Assembly (NCBI RefSeq): GCF_028657905.1 | Contig: NZ_CP117782.1 | Span: 3,286,001 to 3,350,000 of the forward strand | Direction of reading: 5' to 3' | Length of the DNA: 64,000 nucleotides | Source of the DNA: Burkholderia sp. FERM BP-3421 | GTDB taxonomy: Bacteria > Pseudomonadota > Gammaproteobacteria > Burkholderiales > Burkholderiaceae | The notes under the pieces: generated by a model | Seen by the model: the letters and a program-made list of their open reading frames with translations, nothing else | The model's database searches: none | Told to the model about the DNA's origin: nothing | Shown here: positions 44,566-60,500 of the stretch, one piece after another | Position numbering within the stretch: the stretch's first letter is position 1 | Layout: each line of letters begins with the position of its first letter | Made by a program: the position numbers and the translations under genes

Positions 44566-45756
44566 ATGGCCAAGGAAAAATTTGAGCGGACCAAGCCGCA
44601 CGTGAACGTTGGTACGATTGGTCACGTTGACCACGGCAAGACGACACTGACGGCAGCGATCACGACCGTGCTGACGAAGAAATTCGGCGGCGAGGCGAAG
44701 GCCTACGACCAGATCGACGCGGCACCGGAAGAAAAGGCGCGCGGCATCACGATCAACACGGCACACGTCGAGTACGAAACGGCTAACCGCCACTACGCGC
44801 ACGTTGACTGCCCGGGCCACGCTGACTATGTGAAGAACATGATCACGGGCGCAGCGCAGATGGACGGCGCGATCCTGGTGTGCTCGGCAGCAGACGGCCC
44901 GATGCCGCAAACGCGCGAGCACATCCTGCTGGCGCGTCAGGTTGGCGTTCCGTACATCATCGTGTTCCTGAACAAGTGCGACATGGTGGACGACGCTGAA
45001 CTGCTCGAGCTGGTCGAGATGGAAGTTCGCGAACTCCTGTCGAAGTACGACTTCCCGGGCGACGACACGCCGATCGTGAAGGGTTCGGCAAAGCTGGCGC
45101 TGGAAGGCGACACGGGCGAGCTGGGCGAAGTGGCGATCATGAGCCTGGCAGACGCGCTGGACACGTACATCCCGACGCCGGAGCGTGCAGTTGACGGCGC
45201 GTTCCTGATGCCGGTGGAAGACGTGTTCTCGATCTCGGGTCGCGGCACGGTGGTGACGGGCCGTATCGAGCGCGGCGTGGTGAAGGTCGGCGAAGAAATC
45301 GAAATCGTCGGTATCAAGCCGACGGTGAAGACGACCTGCACGGGCGTGGAAATGTTCCGCAAGCTGCTGGACCAAGGTCAGGCAGGCGACAACGTCGGTA
45401 TCCTGCTGCGCGGCACGAAGCGTGAAGACGTGGAGCGCGGCCAGGTTCTGTCGAAGCCGGGTTCGATCACGCCGCACACGCACTTCACGGCTGAAGTGTA
45501 CGTGCTGAGCAAGGACGAAGGCGGCCGCCACACGCCGTTCTTCAACAACTACCGTCCGCAGTTCTACTTCCGTACGACGGACGTGACGGGTTCGATCGAG
45601 CTGCCGAAGGACAAGGAAATGGTGATGCCGGGCGACAACGTGTCGATCACGGTGAAGCTGATCGCGCCGATCGCGATGGAAGAAGGTCTGCGCTTCGCAA
45701 TCCGCGAAGGCGGCCGTACCGTCGGCGCCGGCGTCGTTGCCAAGGTCCTCGAGTAA
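44566..45756 (+). CDS. tuf: Translation elongation factor Tu (first copy)
   Basis: 396 residues from the ATG at 44566 behind AGGAG. GTP-binding motifs are complete: GHVDHGKTTLTAAI (P-loop), DCPGHADYVKNM (switch II) and NKCDMVDD; domains II and III follow. EF-Tu delivers aminoacyl-tRNA to the ribosome. It follows three tRNA genes and precedes tRNA-Trp and secE. The first 200 bases match the second tuf at the end of the window exactly apart from codons 3-5, as expected for copies kept equal by gene conversion. Confidence 0.98.
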   Translation: MAKEKFERTKPHVNVGTIGHVDHGKTTLTAAITTVLTKKFGGEAKAYDQIDAAPEEKARGITINTAHVEYETANRHYAHVDCPGHADYVKNMITGAAQMDGAILVCSAADGPMPQTREHILLARQVGVPYIIVFLNKCDMVDDAELLELVEMEVRELLSKYDFPGDDTPIVKGSAKLALEGDTGELGEVAIMSLADALDTYIPTPERAVDGAFLMPVEDVFSISGRGTVVTGRIERGVVKVGEEIEIVGIKPTVKTTCTGVEMFRKLLDQGQAGDNVGILLRGTKREDVERGQVLSKPGSITPHTHFTAEVYVLSKDEGGRHTPFFNNYRPQFYFRTTDVTGSIELPKDKEMVMPGDNVSITVKLIAPIAMEEGLRFAIREGGRTVGAGVVAKVLE

Positions 45757-45814
45757 GCCAGTTATTCGTTGATCGACAGTTTTGGGGCCGGCAGTGGCCG
45801 GTCCCACATGGTTT

Positions 45815-45890
45815 AGGGGTATAGCTCAACTGGCAGAGCGTCGGTCTCCAAAACCGAAGGTTGGGGGTTCGATTCCCTCTGCCCCTGCCA
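45815..45890 (+). tRNA. tRNA-Trp (CCA)
   Basis: 76 bases with encoded CCA; anticodon CCA in CTCCAAA. Lies between tuf and secE, the conserved position. Confidence 0.97.
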
Positions 45891-45927
45891 CTTGCCACGC
45901 TCGTCGTGGCGTTTGTTTTAAGGTGTT

Positions 45928-46308
45928 ATGGCGAATCCTTCCGTCGAAACTGTAAATACCTCCGGCGATAAGCTAATGCTGGCCCTGGGCGTATTGTTGG
46001 TCTTGGCCGGATTTGCGGGCTTCTTCTTGCTGGGTGGCAAGGAGTGGTACGTCCGCGGCGCTGCGTTGGCAGTGGGGGTTGTCGCCGGTGCGGCCGTTGC
46101 GCTGATGTCGCTTCCGGGCAAAGGCTTCATTGCTTTCGCCAAGGATTCGTATCGCGAAGTGCGCAAGGTGGTCTGGCCCACGCGCAAGGAAGCCACGCAA
46201 ACCACGCTCGTCGTGTTCGGCTTTGTGCTGGTGATGGCGCTCTTTCTTTGGCTGAGTGACAAGTCCATCGAATGGGCGATTTTCTCGGTGATTCTGGGTT
46301 GGAAATGA
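45928..46308 (+). CDS. secE: Preprotein translocase subunit SecE
   Basis: 126 residues, the longer three-helix form: hydrophobic segments at about 15-35, 42-62 and 93-118, and the conserved cytoplasmic amphipathic stretch SYREVRKVVWPTRKEATQTT. It clamps SecY in the translocon. Followed after 1 base by nusG. Confidence 0.96.
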   Translation: MANPSVETVNTSGDKLMLALGVLLVLAGFAGFFLLGGKEWYVRGAALAVGVVAGAAVALMSLPGKGFIAFAKDSYREVRKVVWPTRKEATQTTLVVFGFVLVMALFLWLSDKSIEWAIFSVILGWK

Positions 46309-46309
46309 T

Positions 46310-46867
46310 ATGAGCGATACTCCGGCATCCCCGAGTGGAAAACGTTGGTACGTCGTGCACGCCTACTCCGGTATGGAGAAGAGCGTGCAGCGCGCGCTTC
46401 AGGAGCGCATCGAACGTGCTGGCATGCAGGACAAGTTCGGCCAGATCCTGGTTCCTACCGAGGAAGTGGTCGAGGTCAAGGGCGGCCACAAGGCCGTCAC
46501 CGAACGTCGTTTCTTCCCCGGCTACGTGCTGGTCGAAATGGAAATGACGGACGAAACCTGGCACCTCGTGAAGAATACCGCGAAGGTCACCGGTTTCGTG
46601 GGCGGCGCCCGTAACCGCCCGAGCCCGATTTCCCCGCGGGAAGTCGAAAAGATCATGTCGCAGATGCAGGAAGGCGTGGAGAAGCCGCGCCCGAAGACCC
46701 TGTTCGAAGTCGGCGAGATGGTTCGGGTGAAGGAAGGTCCGTTCACCGACTTCAACGGTACGGTCGAAGAAGTGAACTACGAAAAGTCGCGTGTGCGCGT
46801 TTCGGTCACCATCTTCGGTCGCGCGACGCCGGTCGAGCTCGAATTCGGTCAGGTCGAGAAGGTCTAA
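46310..46867 (+). CDS. nusG: Transcription termination/antitermination protein NusG
   Basis: 185 residues. An NGN domain (WYVVHAYSGMEKSVQRAL near the start, FPGYVLVEMEM) and a C-terminal KOW domain (about 130-160, GEMVRVKEGPFTDFNGTVEEVN). It binds RNA polymerase and links it to Rho or to ribosomes via S10. Confidence 0.97.
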   Translation: MSDTPASPSGKRWYVVHAYSGMEKSVQRALQERIERAGMQDKFGQILVPTEEVVEVKGGHKAVTERRFFPGYVLVEMEMTDETWHLVKNTAKVTGFVGGARNRPSPISPREVEKIMSQMQEGVEKPRPKTLFEVGEMVRVKEGPFTDFNGTVEEVNYEKSRVRVSVTIFGRATPVELEFGQVEKV

Positions 46868-47011
46868 CAAGATTCAGGTGGGCAGCCCCAGGGTTGTCCA
46901 CTTTTCGCGCTTACGGTCCGCGTCAATGACCGTTGAGGAGCGCCAGTAGTCGCAAGACGAACCCGCGTTATCACTCACCGGACGCTTAGGCGTTCCAACG
47001 AGGTTTTCAAA

Positions 47012-47443
47012 ATGGCAAAGAAGATCATCGGCTTTATCAAGCTGCAGATTCCTGCAGGTAAAGCCAATCCGTCGCCGCCGGTCGGTCCGGCGCTGGGCCA
47101 ACGCGGCCTGAACATCATGGAGTTCTGCAAGGCGTTCAACGCGCAGACTCAAGGCATGGAGCCGGGCCTGCCGGTGCCGGTGGTCATCACGGCATTCGCG
47201 GACAAGAGCTTCACGTTCGTGATGAAGACGCCGCCGGCGACCGTCCTGATCAAGAAGGCGGCCAAGGTGGACAAGGGTTCGAGCAAGCCGCACACCGACA
47301 AGGTCGGCACGATCACCCGCGCGCAAGCAGAAGAAATCGCCAAGACCAAGATGCCCGACCTCACGGCGGCTGATCTGGACGCAGCTGTTCGCACCATCGC
47401 TGGTAGCGCACGCTCGATGGGCATCACCGTGGAGGGTGTGTAA
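47012..47443 (+). CDS. rplK: 50S ribosomal protein L11
   Basis: 143 residues, standard length. Starts MAKKIIGFIKLQIPAG and has the PSPPVGPALGQRGLNIMEFC block. Binds the GTPase centre of 23S rRNA. Its stop is followed directly by the rplA start. A 144-base leader with hairpin potential precedes it, a likely site for L1 autoregulation. Confidence 0.98.
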   Translation: MAKKIIGFIKLQIPAGKANPSPPVGPALGQRGLNIMEFCKAFNAQTQGMEPGLPVPVVITAFADKSFTFVMKTPPATVLIKKAAKVDKGSSKPHTDKVGTITRAQAEEIAKTKMPDLTAADLDAAVRTIAGSARSMGITVEGV

Positions 47444-48139
47444 ATGGCTAAGATCTCGAAGCGCCGTCAGGCATTCGCCGCTAAGGTCGACCGTCAGAAG
47501 CTGTACGCGATCGAAGACGCACTGGCACTCGTGAAGGAATGCGCGAGCGCGAAGTTCAACGAATCGATCGACGTGGCTGTCCAGCTCGGCATTGATGCGA
47601 AGAAGTCGGACCAGGTCGTTCGCGGCTCGGTCGTGCTGCCCGCAGGTACCGGCAAGTCGGTGCGCGTCGCCGTGTTCGCGCAAGGCGAGAAGGCCGAGCA
47701 GGCGCGTGCCGCCGGCGCGGAAGTGGTCGGCATGGAAGATCTGGCTGAACAGATCAAGGCCGGTCAAATGGATTTCGACATCGTGATCGCTTCGCCGGAC
47801 ACGATGCGGGTCGTCGGTACGCTCGGCCAGATCCTCGGCCCGCGCGGCCTGATGCCGAACCCGAAGGTCGGCACCGTGACGCCGGACGTCGCGACTGCCG
47901 TGAAGAACGCGAAGGCGGGTCAGGTGCAGTTCCGTGTCGACAAGGCTGGTATCATCCACGCGACCATCGGCCGTGCATCGTTCGAAGCCGCCGCACTGCG
48001 CTCGAACCTGTCGGCACTCGTCGAGGCGCTGCAAAAGGCAAAGCCGGCGACGAGCAAGGGCGTGTACCTGCGCAAGATCGCACTGTCCAGCACCATGGGT
48101 GTGGGCGTGCGCGTCGACCAGGCTACGCTGGCCGCGTAA
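47444..48139 (+). CDS. rplA: 50S ribosomal protein L1
   Basis: 231 residues. Contains GTGKSVRVAVFA and ILGPRGLMPNPKVGTVT, the typical L1 signature. L1 forms the L1 stalk and represses its own operon. A hairpin with a short T run follows at 48148-48173. Confidence 0.98.
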   Translation: MAKISKRRQAFAAKVDRQKLYAIEDALALVKECASAKFNESIDVAVQLGIDAKKSDQVVRGSVVLPAGTGKSVRVAVFAQGEKAEQARAAGAEVVGMEDLAEQIKAGQMDFDIVIASPDTMRVVGTLGQILGPRGLMPNPKVGTVTPDVATAVKNAKAGQVQFRVDKAGIIHATIGRASFEAAALRSNLSALVEALQKAKPATSKGVYLRKIALSSTMGVGVRVDQATLAA

Positions 48140-48147
48140 AGCAATTC

Positions 48148-48173
48148 AAGCCGCTCCGCGCTGGAGCGGCTTT
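48148..48173 (+). terminator. Hairpin between rplA and rplJ (partial terminator)
   Basis: AAGCCGCTCC-GCGC-TGGAGCGGCTTT. The T run is short, so it is probably a weak terminator or attenuator. Confidence 0.6.
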
Positions 48174-48429
48174 CTGGGCTTTGGGCGGTTGTCCCGCGCA
48201 GTGTGGCGGGGCAACCGGTTATCAAAGACCGTTGGTGGGCGGGCAGCAGTCAGGCAAGCCCTTAATTCAAGCCAACGTAGATGGCGAACCCGAAAAAGTT
48301 TTGCAGTGGTGAAGCCGGAAGGCGGAGCGATCCGCGATATCCGGTGGAAATACTCCTAACGAGTCGGACGCCGTTGTTGAACGAGGTACGCGAGGCGCAC
48401 GCCGACCGTATCGTTTCTGGAGGCTGACC
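48174..48429 (+). promoter_or_regulatory. rplJ leader, expected L10-binding autoregulatory region
   Basis: A 290-base spacer between rplA and rplJ with no gene. In proteobacteria the L10(L12)4 complex binds the rplJ leader and shuts down translation of rplJL. Located here by position; the exact fold was not drawn. Confidence 0.55.
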
Positions 48430-48927
48430 GTGCCGCTTAATAGAGAAGACAAGCAAGCCGTCGTCGCTGAGGTTGCCGCGCAAGTCGCGAAGGCCCAGAC
48501 CGTTGTGCTGGCTGAGTATCGTGGAATTGCGGTTGGCGATCTGACCAAGCTGCGCGCGCAAGCGCGTGAGCAAAAGGTTTACCTGCGCGTGTTGAAGAAT
48601 ACGCTGGCGCGCCGCGCCGTCGAAGGTACGCCGTTTGCTCCGCTGGCAGAGCAGATGACTGGCCCCCTGATCTACGGCATCTCGGAAGATGCAATTGCTG
48701 CTGCCAAGGTCGTCAACGACTTCGGCAAGAGCAATGACAAGCTGATCATCAAGGCGGGCTCGTTCGATGGCAAGGTGATGGACAAGGCAGGCGTGCAAGC
48801 GCTGGCCAGCATCCCGAGCCGCGAAGAACTGCTCTCGAAGCTGCTGTTCGTCATGCAGTCGCCTGTTTCGGGCTTCGCGCGCGCACTGGCTGCGCTCGCC
48901 GAGAAGAAGCAAGCCGAAGCTGCGTAA
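48430..48927 (+). CDS. rplJ: 50S ribosomal protein L10
   Basis: 165 residues from a GTG at 48430 behind GGAGG. VVLAEYRGIAVGDLTKLRAQAR and RVLKNTLARRA are typical. Anchors the L7/L12 stalk. Confidence 0.97.
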   Translation: MPLNREDKQAVVAEVAAQVAKAQTVVLAEYRGIAVGDLTKLRAQAREQKVYLRVLKNTLARRAVEGTPFAPLAEQMTGPLIYGISEDAIAAAKVVNDFGKSNDKLIIKAGSFDGKVMDKAGVQALASIPSREELLSKLLFVMQSPVSGFARALAALAEKKQAEAA

Positions 48928-48990
48928 TCGAACGCGGCTCTGCATCACAGATCGCTGGCTGTACCTGCATTCAATTTAGGAGTATTTCAA

Positions 48991-49362
48991 ATGGCAATCG
49001 CAAAAGAAGACATTCTGGCCGCAGTCGAAGGCATGACTGTTCTGGAACTGAACGAGCTGGTCAAGGCGTTCGAAGAGAAGTTCGGCGTGTCGGCAGCTGC
49101 AGTGGCAGTCGCTGGCCCGGCAGGTGGCGCAGCTGCTGCTGTCGAAGAAAAGACCGAATTCACGGTCGTGCTGACCGAAGCCGGCGGCAACAAGGTTGCA
49201 GTCATCAAGGCTGTTCGCGAACTGACGGGCCTGGGCCTGAAGGAAGCGAAGGACCTGGTTGACGGCGCACCGAAGCCCGTCAAGGAAGGCGTGGACAAGG
49301 CAGCGGCTGACGAAGCCAAGAAGAAGCTGGAAGACGCAGGCGCGAAGGTCGAAGTCAAGTAA
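48991..49362 (+). CDS. rplL: 50S ribosomal protein L7/L12
   Basis: 123 residues. N-terminal dimerisation part, Ala/Gly hinge (VAVAGPAGGAAAAVEEK), and C-terminal factor-binding domain with KVAVIKAVRELTGLGLKEAKDLV. Recruits EF-Tu and EF-G. Behind AGGAG. Confidence 0.98.
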   Translation: MAIAKEDILAAVEGMTVLELNELVKAFEEKFGVSAAAVAVAGPAGGAAAAVEEKTEFTVVLTEAGGNKVAVIKAVRELTGLGLKEAKDLVDGAPKPVKEGVDKAAADEAKKKLEDAGAKVEVK

Positions 49363-49380
49363 GTATCGGCTCGCTTTGCG

Positions 49381-49412
49381 AAGGCTGGCGGTTTTTCACC
49401 GCCGGCCTTTTT
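49381..49412 (+). terminator. Attenuator/terminator between rplL and rpoB
   Basis: AAGGC(T)GGCGGT pairs with ACCGCCGGCCTT and is followed by TTTT. As in E. coli, a partial terminator here would lower rpoBC relative to rplJL. Confidence 0.72.
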
Positions 49413-49725
49413 GTGCTTTGTGGGGACAGTGTTTTGGCACTCTTTCGGGAGGCTTGATGCTGGCCCCAGAAGCCAAAGAAAACCGCCTATCCGTGATCGA
49501 ATCGGCGATTCTCTTTGTCTTCTGAAGCGACTGCAGAAGGCAAGTTTGGTCGGGCAGCGGGCATTCCAGGCATCCGCTGCCGTCAGCCAGCGGTTGGTAG
49601 CGGCCAACCACCAAGCTTCTCGGCTCGTGCCGTAGGACGGCCATCGGGTCTCAGTCGGTGAACACTCGGGTTTGACACGTCAAGGTATCCCGCCTCGATA
49701 GCGCCCGCCGTGATTCGGAGATCGT
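49413..49725. other. Spacer between the rplL attenuator and rpoB
   Basis: About 310 bases, no supported gene. Probably an untranslated leader of rpoB. Confidence 0.45.
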
Positions 49726-53832
<4,107 letters not shown>

Positions 53833-53852
53833 TCGGACTACGGAGAGAAGCA

Positions 53853-56800
53853 ATGAAAGCTCTGCTCGATCTATTCAAGCAAGTCCAACAAGAAGAAGTT
53901 TTCGACGCGATCAAGATCGGTCTGGCTTCGCCGGACAAGATCCGCTCCTGGTCGTTCGGTGAGGTGAAGAAGCCGGAGACCATCAACTACCGCACCTTCA
54001 AGCCGGAGCGGGATGGTCTGTTCTGCGCGAAGATCTTCGGGCCGATCAAGGACTACGAGTGCCTGTGCGGCAAGTACAAGCGCCTCAAGCACCGTGGCGT
54101 GATCTGCGAGAAGTGCGGCGTCGAAGTCACGCTCGCGAAGGTCCGCCGCGAGCGGATGGGCCACATCGAACTGGCTTCGCCCGTCGCGCACATCTGGTTC
54201 CTGAAGTCGCTGCCGTCGCGTCTGGGCATGGTGCTCGACATGACGCTGCGCGACATCGAGCGCGTGCTGTACTTCGAAGCGTACGTGGTGATCGAACCGG
54301 GCATGACGCCGCTGAAGGCGCGGCAGATCATGACCGAAGAGGATTACTACAACAAGGTCGAGGAATACGGCGACGAATTCCGCGCCGAGATGGGCGCGGA
54401 AGGCGTGCGCGAGCTGCTGCGTGCGATCAACATCGACGAGCAGGTCGAGACGCTGCGCACCGAGCTGAAGAACACCGGCTCGGAAGCGAAGATCAAGAAG
54501 TACGCGAAGCGCCTGAAGGTCCTCGAGGCATTCCAGCGTTCGGGCATCAAGCCCGAGTGGATGATTCTCGAAGTGCTGCCGGTGCTGCCGCCGGAACTGC
54601 GTCCGCTCGTGCCGCTCGACGGCGGCCGTTTCGCGACCTCGGACCTGAACGACCTGTATCGCCGCGTGATCAACCGGAACAACCGGTTGAAGCGTCTGCT
54701 CGAGCTGAAGGCGCCCGAGATCATCGTCCGCAACGAAAAGCGGATGCTGCAGGAAGCCGTCGACTCGCTGCTCGACAACGGTCGCCGCGGCAAGGCGATG
54801 ACGGGCGCGAACAAGCGTCCGCTGAAGTCGCTCGCCGACATGATCAAGGGTAAGGGCGGTCGTTTCCGTCAGAACCTGCTGGGCAAGCGCGTCGACTACT
54901 CGGGCCGTTCGGTGATCGTGGTCGGCCCGACGCTCAAGCTGCACCAGTGCGGCCTGCCGAAGCTGATGGCGCTCGAACTGTTCAAGCCGTTCATCTTCAA
55001 CAAGCTGGAAGTGATGGGCGTCGCGACGACCATCAAGGCGGCGAAGAAGGAAGTCGAGAACCAGACGCCGGTGGTGTGGGACATCCTCGAAGAGGTGATC
55101 CGCGAGCATCCGGTGATGCTGAACCGCGCGCCGACGCTGCACCGTCTCGGTATCCAGGCGTTCGAGCCGGTGCTGATCGAAGGCAAGGCAATCCAGCTGC
55201 ACCCGCTCGTTTGCGCGGCGTTCAACGCCGACTTCGACGGTGACCAGATGGCCGTTCACGTGCCGCTGTCGCTCGAAGCGCAGATGGAAGCGCGCACGCT
55301 GATGCTCGCGTCGAACAACGTGCTGTTCCCGGCCAACGGCGATCCGTCGATCGTGCCGTCGCAGGATATCGTGCTGGGTCTGTACTACGCGACCCGCGAG
55401 GCGATCAATGCGAAGGGCGAGGGCCTGACGTTCACCGGCGTGTCGGAAGTGCTCCGCGCGTACGAGAACAAGGAAGTCGAGCTGGCCTCGCGCGTCAACG
55501 TGCGGATCACCGAAATGGTCCACAACGAAGACACGTCGGAAGGCGCGCCGCAGTTCGTGCCGAAGATCTCGCTGTACGCGACGACCGTCGGCCGCGCGAT
55601 CCTGTCGGAGATCCTGCCGCACGGCCTGCCGTTCTCGGTGCTGAACAAGCCGCTGAAGAAGAAGGAAATCTCGCGCCTGATCAACACCGCGTTCCGCAAG
55701 TGCGGTCTGCGCGCGACGGTGGTGTTCGCCGACCAGCTGATGCAGTCGGGCTTCCGTCTCGCGACGCGCGCCGGCATCTCGATCTGCGTGGACGACATGC
55801 TCGTGCCGCCGCAGAAGGAGACGATCGTCGGTGACGCCGCGAAGAAGGTGAAGGAGTACGACCGCCAGTACATGTCGGGTCTCGTCACCGCGCAAGAGCG
55901 CTACAACAACGTGGTCGACATCTGGTCGGCGACGTCGGAAGCGGTCGGCAAGGCGATGATGGAGCAGCTGTCGACGGAGCCGGTGACGGATCGCGACGGC
56001 AAGGAAACGCGCCAGGAATCGTTCAACTCGATCTACATGATGGCCGACTCGGGCGCCCGGGGTTCCGCGGTGCAGATTCGTCAGCTGGCCGGGATGCGCG
56101 GCCTGATGGCGAAGCCGGACGGCTCCATTATCGAGACGCCGATTACCGCGAACTTCCGCGAAGGCCTGAACGTGTTGCAGTACTTCATCTCGACCCACGG
56201 TGCACGTAAGGGTCTGGCTGATACGGCACTGAAGACCGCGAACTCGGGTTACCTGACGCGTCGTCTCGTCGACGTGACGCAGGATCTGGTGGTGGTCGAG
56301 GACGATTGCGGCACCTCCAACGGCGTGGCGATGAAGGCGCTGGTCGAAGGCGGTGAAGTGGTCGAGGCGCTGCGCGACCGGATTCTCGGCCGCGTCGCCG
56401 TGGCGGACGTCGTCAATCCGGAAACGCAGGAAACGCTGTTTGAATCGGGCACGCTGCTCGACGAAGACGCGGTCGAGGACATCGAACGCCTGGGCATCGA
56501 CGAAGTGCGCGTGCGCACCGCGCTGACCTGCGAGACGCGCTACGGTCTGTGCGCGGCCTGCTATGGCCGCGATCTGGGCCGCGGCTCGCTCGTGAACGTC
56601 GGCGAAGCGGTCGGCGTGATCGCGGCGCAGTCGATCGGCGAGCCGGGTACGCAGCTGACGATGCGGACGTTCCACATCGGTGGCGCGGCATCGCGTGCGG
56701 CAGTGGCGTCGTCGGTCGAGGCGAAGAGCAACGGTACGGTGCGCTTCACCGCGACGATGCGCTACGTGACCAACGCGAAGGGCGAGCAGATCGTCATCTC

Positions 56801-58097
56801 GCGTTCGGGCGAGGCGATGATCACCGACGAATTCGGCCGTGAGCGCGAGCGTCACAAGGTCCCGTACGGCGCGACGCTGCTGCAGCTCGACGGCGCGCTG
56901 ATCAAGGCGGGCACGCAGCTCGCCACGTGGGATCCGCTGACGCGTCCGATCATCACCGAGTACGGTGGTACGGTGAAGTTCGAAAACGTCGAGGAAGGCG
57001 TGACGGTCGCGAAGCAGATCGACGACGTCACGGGTCTGTCGACCCTCGTCGTGATCGACGTGAAACGCCGCGGTTCGCAGGCGGCGAAGAGCGTGCGTCC
57101 GCAGGTCAAGCTGCTCGACGCGAACGGCGACGAAGTGAAGATCCCGGGCACCGAGCATGCCGTGCAGATCGGCTTCCAGGTCGGCGCGCTGATCACCGTG
57201 AAGGACGGCCAGCAGGTGCAGGTGGGTGAAGTGCTCGCACGTATCCCGACCGAAGCGCAGAAGACGCGTGACATTACCGGCGGTCTGCCGCGGGTGGCGG
57301 AACTGTTCGAAGCGCGTTCGCCGAAGGATGCGGGCATTCTCGCGGAAGTCACCGGCACGACGTCGTTCGGCAAGGACACGAAGGGCAAGCAGCGTCTCGT
57401 CATCACGGACCTCGAAGGCAATCAGCACGAGTTCCTGATCGCGAAGGAAAAGCAGGTGCTGGTCCACGATGCTCAGGTCGTCAACAAGGGCGAAATGATC
57501 GTGGACGGCCCGGCCGATCCGCACGACATCCTGCGTCTGCAGGGTATCGAGGCGCTGTCGCGCTACATCGTCGACGAAGTGCAGGACGTGTACCGTCTGC
57601 AGGGCGTGAAGATCAACGACAAGCACATCGAGGTGATCGTTCGCCAGATGCTGCGTCGTGTGCAGATCACCGACAACGGCGATACGCGCTTCATCCCGGG
57701 CGAGCAGGTCGAGCGTTCGGACATGCTGGACGAAAACGATCGCATGATCGCGGAGGACAAGCGTCCGGCAACGTACGAGAACATCCTGCTGGGTATCACG
57801 AAGGCGTCGCTGTCGACCGATTCGTTCATCTCGGCGGCATCGTTCCAGGAAACGACCCGCGTGCTGACCGAAGCGGCGATCATGGGCAAGCGCGACGATC
57901 TGCGCGGCCTGAAGGAAAATGTGATCGTCGGTCGTCTGATCCCGGCCGGTACCGGTCTTGCGTTCCACAAGGCGCGCAAGAACAAGGAAACGGCGGATCG
58001 CGAGCGTTTCGACCAGATCGCTGCGGAAGAGGCATTCGACTTCGGCACGCCGGAAACCCCGGCCGCCGCCATCGAGCCGCAGCACCCGGCGGAGTAA
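53853..58097 (+). CDS. rpoC: RNA polymerase subunit beta'
   Basis: 1414 residues. Zinc-binding Cys CLCGKYKRLKHRGVICEKCG (at about 70-90), the magnesium-binding NADFDGDQMAVH motif at about 458-470, and the second Cys cluster (CETRYGLCAACYG). Bears the catalytic Asp triad of RNA polymerase. Starts behind GGAGAG, 20 bases after rpoB. Confidence 0.98.
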   Translation: MKALLDLFKQVQQEEVFDAIKIGLASPDKIRSWSFGEVKKPETINYRTFKPERDGLFCAKIFGPIKDYECLCGKYKRLKHRGVICEKCGVEVTLAKVRRERMGHIELASPVAHIWFLKSLPSRLGMVLDMTLRDIERVLYFEAYVVIEPGMTPLKARQIMTEEDYYNKVEEYGDEFRAEMGAEGVRELLRAINIDEQVETLRTELKNTGSEAKIKKYAKRLKVLEAFQRSGIKPEWMILEVLPVLPPELRPLVPLDGGRFATSDLNDLYRRVINRNNRLKRLLELKAPEIIVRNEKRMLQEAVDSLLDNGRRGKAMTGANKRPLKSLADMIKGKGGRFRQNLLGKRVDYSGRSVIVVGPTLKLHQCGLPKLMALELFKPFIFNKLEVMGVATTIKAAKKEVENQTPVVWDILEEVIREHPVMLNRAPTLHRLGIQAFEPVLIEGKAIQLHPLVCAAFNADFDGDQMAVHVPLSLEAQMEARTLMLASNNVLFPANGDPSIVPSQDIVLGLYYATREAINAKGEGLTFTGVSEVLRAYENKEVELASRVNVRITEMVHNEDTSEGAPQFVPKISLYATTVGRAILSEILPHGLPFSVLNKPLKKKEISRLINTAFRKCGLRATVVFADQLMQSGFRLATRAGISICVDDMLVPPQKETIVGDAAKKVKEYDRQYMSGLVTAQERYNNVVDIWSATSEAVGKAMMEQLSTEPVTDRDGKETRQESFNSIYMMADSGARGSAVQIRQLAGMRGLMAKPDGSIIETPITANFREGLNVLQYFISTHGARKGLADTALKTANSGYLTRRLVDVTQDLVVVEDDCGTSNGVAMKALVEGGEVVEALRDRILGRVAVADVVNPETQETLFESGTLLDEDAVEDIERLGIDEVRVRTALTCETRYGLCAACYGRDLGRGSLVNVGEAVGVIAAQSIGEPGTQLTMRTFHIGGAASRAAVASSVEAKSNGTVRFTATMRYVTNAKGEQIVISRSGEAMITDEFGRERERHKVPYGATLLQLDGALIKAGTQLATWDPLTRPIITEYGGTVKFENVEEGVTVAKQIDDVTGLSTLVVIDVKRRGSQAAKSVRPQVKLLDANGDEVKIPGTEHAVQIGFQVGALITVKDGQQVQVGEVLARIPTEAQKTRDITGGLPRVAELFEARSPKDAGILAEVTGTTSFGKDTKGKQRLVITDLEGNQHEFLIAKEKQVLVHDAQVVNKGEMIVDGPADPHDILRLQGIEALSRYIVDEVQDVYRLQGVKINDKHIEVIVRQMLRRVQITDNGDTRFIPGEQVERSDMLDENDRMIAEDKRPATYENILLGITKASLSTDSFISAASFQETTRVLTEAAIMGKRDDLRGLKENVIVGRLIPAGTGLAFHKARKNKETADRERFDQIAAEEAFDFGTPETPAAAIEPQHPAE

Positions 58098-58135
58098 GCG
58101 CCAGGCGGCGCAAGCCGCCTGGCCGCTGCGCCGAG

Positions 58136-58169
58136 GAAGCCGCCCAGTTTCGACTGGGCGGCTTTTTTT
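58136..58169 (+). terminator. Rho-independent terminator after rpoC
   Basis: AAGCCGCCCAGT-TTCG-ACTGGGCGGCTT followed by six T. A second hairpin without T run (CCAGGCGGC/GCCGCCTGG, 58101-58122) precedes it. Confidence 0.9.
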
Positions 58170-58448
58170 ATGGCTTGCGTCTGGGCGTGCGCGCCGGCGC
58201 GCGCATGATTTCCCGTTCGGCGTCGTTGTTTTGAGATGGGTGGAGTGCTACGGTCAGCATTCCTTGCTAAAAAAGCCGTCATGCCGGCAACCACGACGAA
58301 CCTCCGGTTTCCGCGGCGTTGCCGAGCGGGCCCGGCGGCGCGGCGAGTCGGCCGAATGGCCAGCGCGCGCACATCATTCGCATCGTCCCGCGGCGAGGTT
58401 GGTAAAATCCAGCCCCATCAGTCCTTTTTTGCCGGTACGCCTCGACCC
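58170..58448. other. Intergenic before recQ
   Basis: No gene. It presumably carries the recQ promoter. The frame open to the left of recQ does not resemble any protein. Confidence 0.4.
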
Positions 58449-60296
<1,848 letters not shown>

Positions 60297-60332
60297 GCCC
60301 GCCTTCCCGCCTGCCTGAAATCACGCAAGCTG

Positions 60333-60362
60333 TTGACTCGCTTAGGATTTTCGGAATATTAT
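60333..60362 (+). promoter_or_regulatory. Promoter of the rpsL-rpsG-fusA-tuf operon
   Basis: TTGACT (60333-60338) and TATTAT (60357-60362) with an 18-base spacer, about 140 bases before rpsL. Confidence 0.65.
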
Positions 60363-60500
60363 GATGGGTTCCGGTTCCTGGTAGGTCGGTTCGCGGGCGC
60401 AGGCCCGTGCGCCAGATTGGGGAATCGGAGTGTAAACGCACGTCGATTTCGCTTTGCCCGAAAGCGATGTGTCGATTTTGGTCAATTTCAGGAATAAACA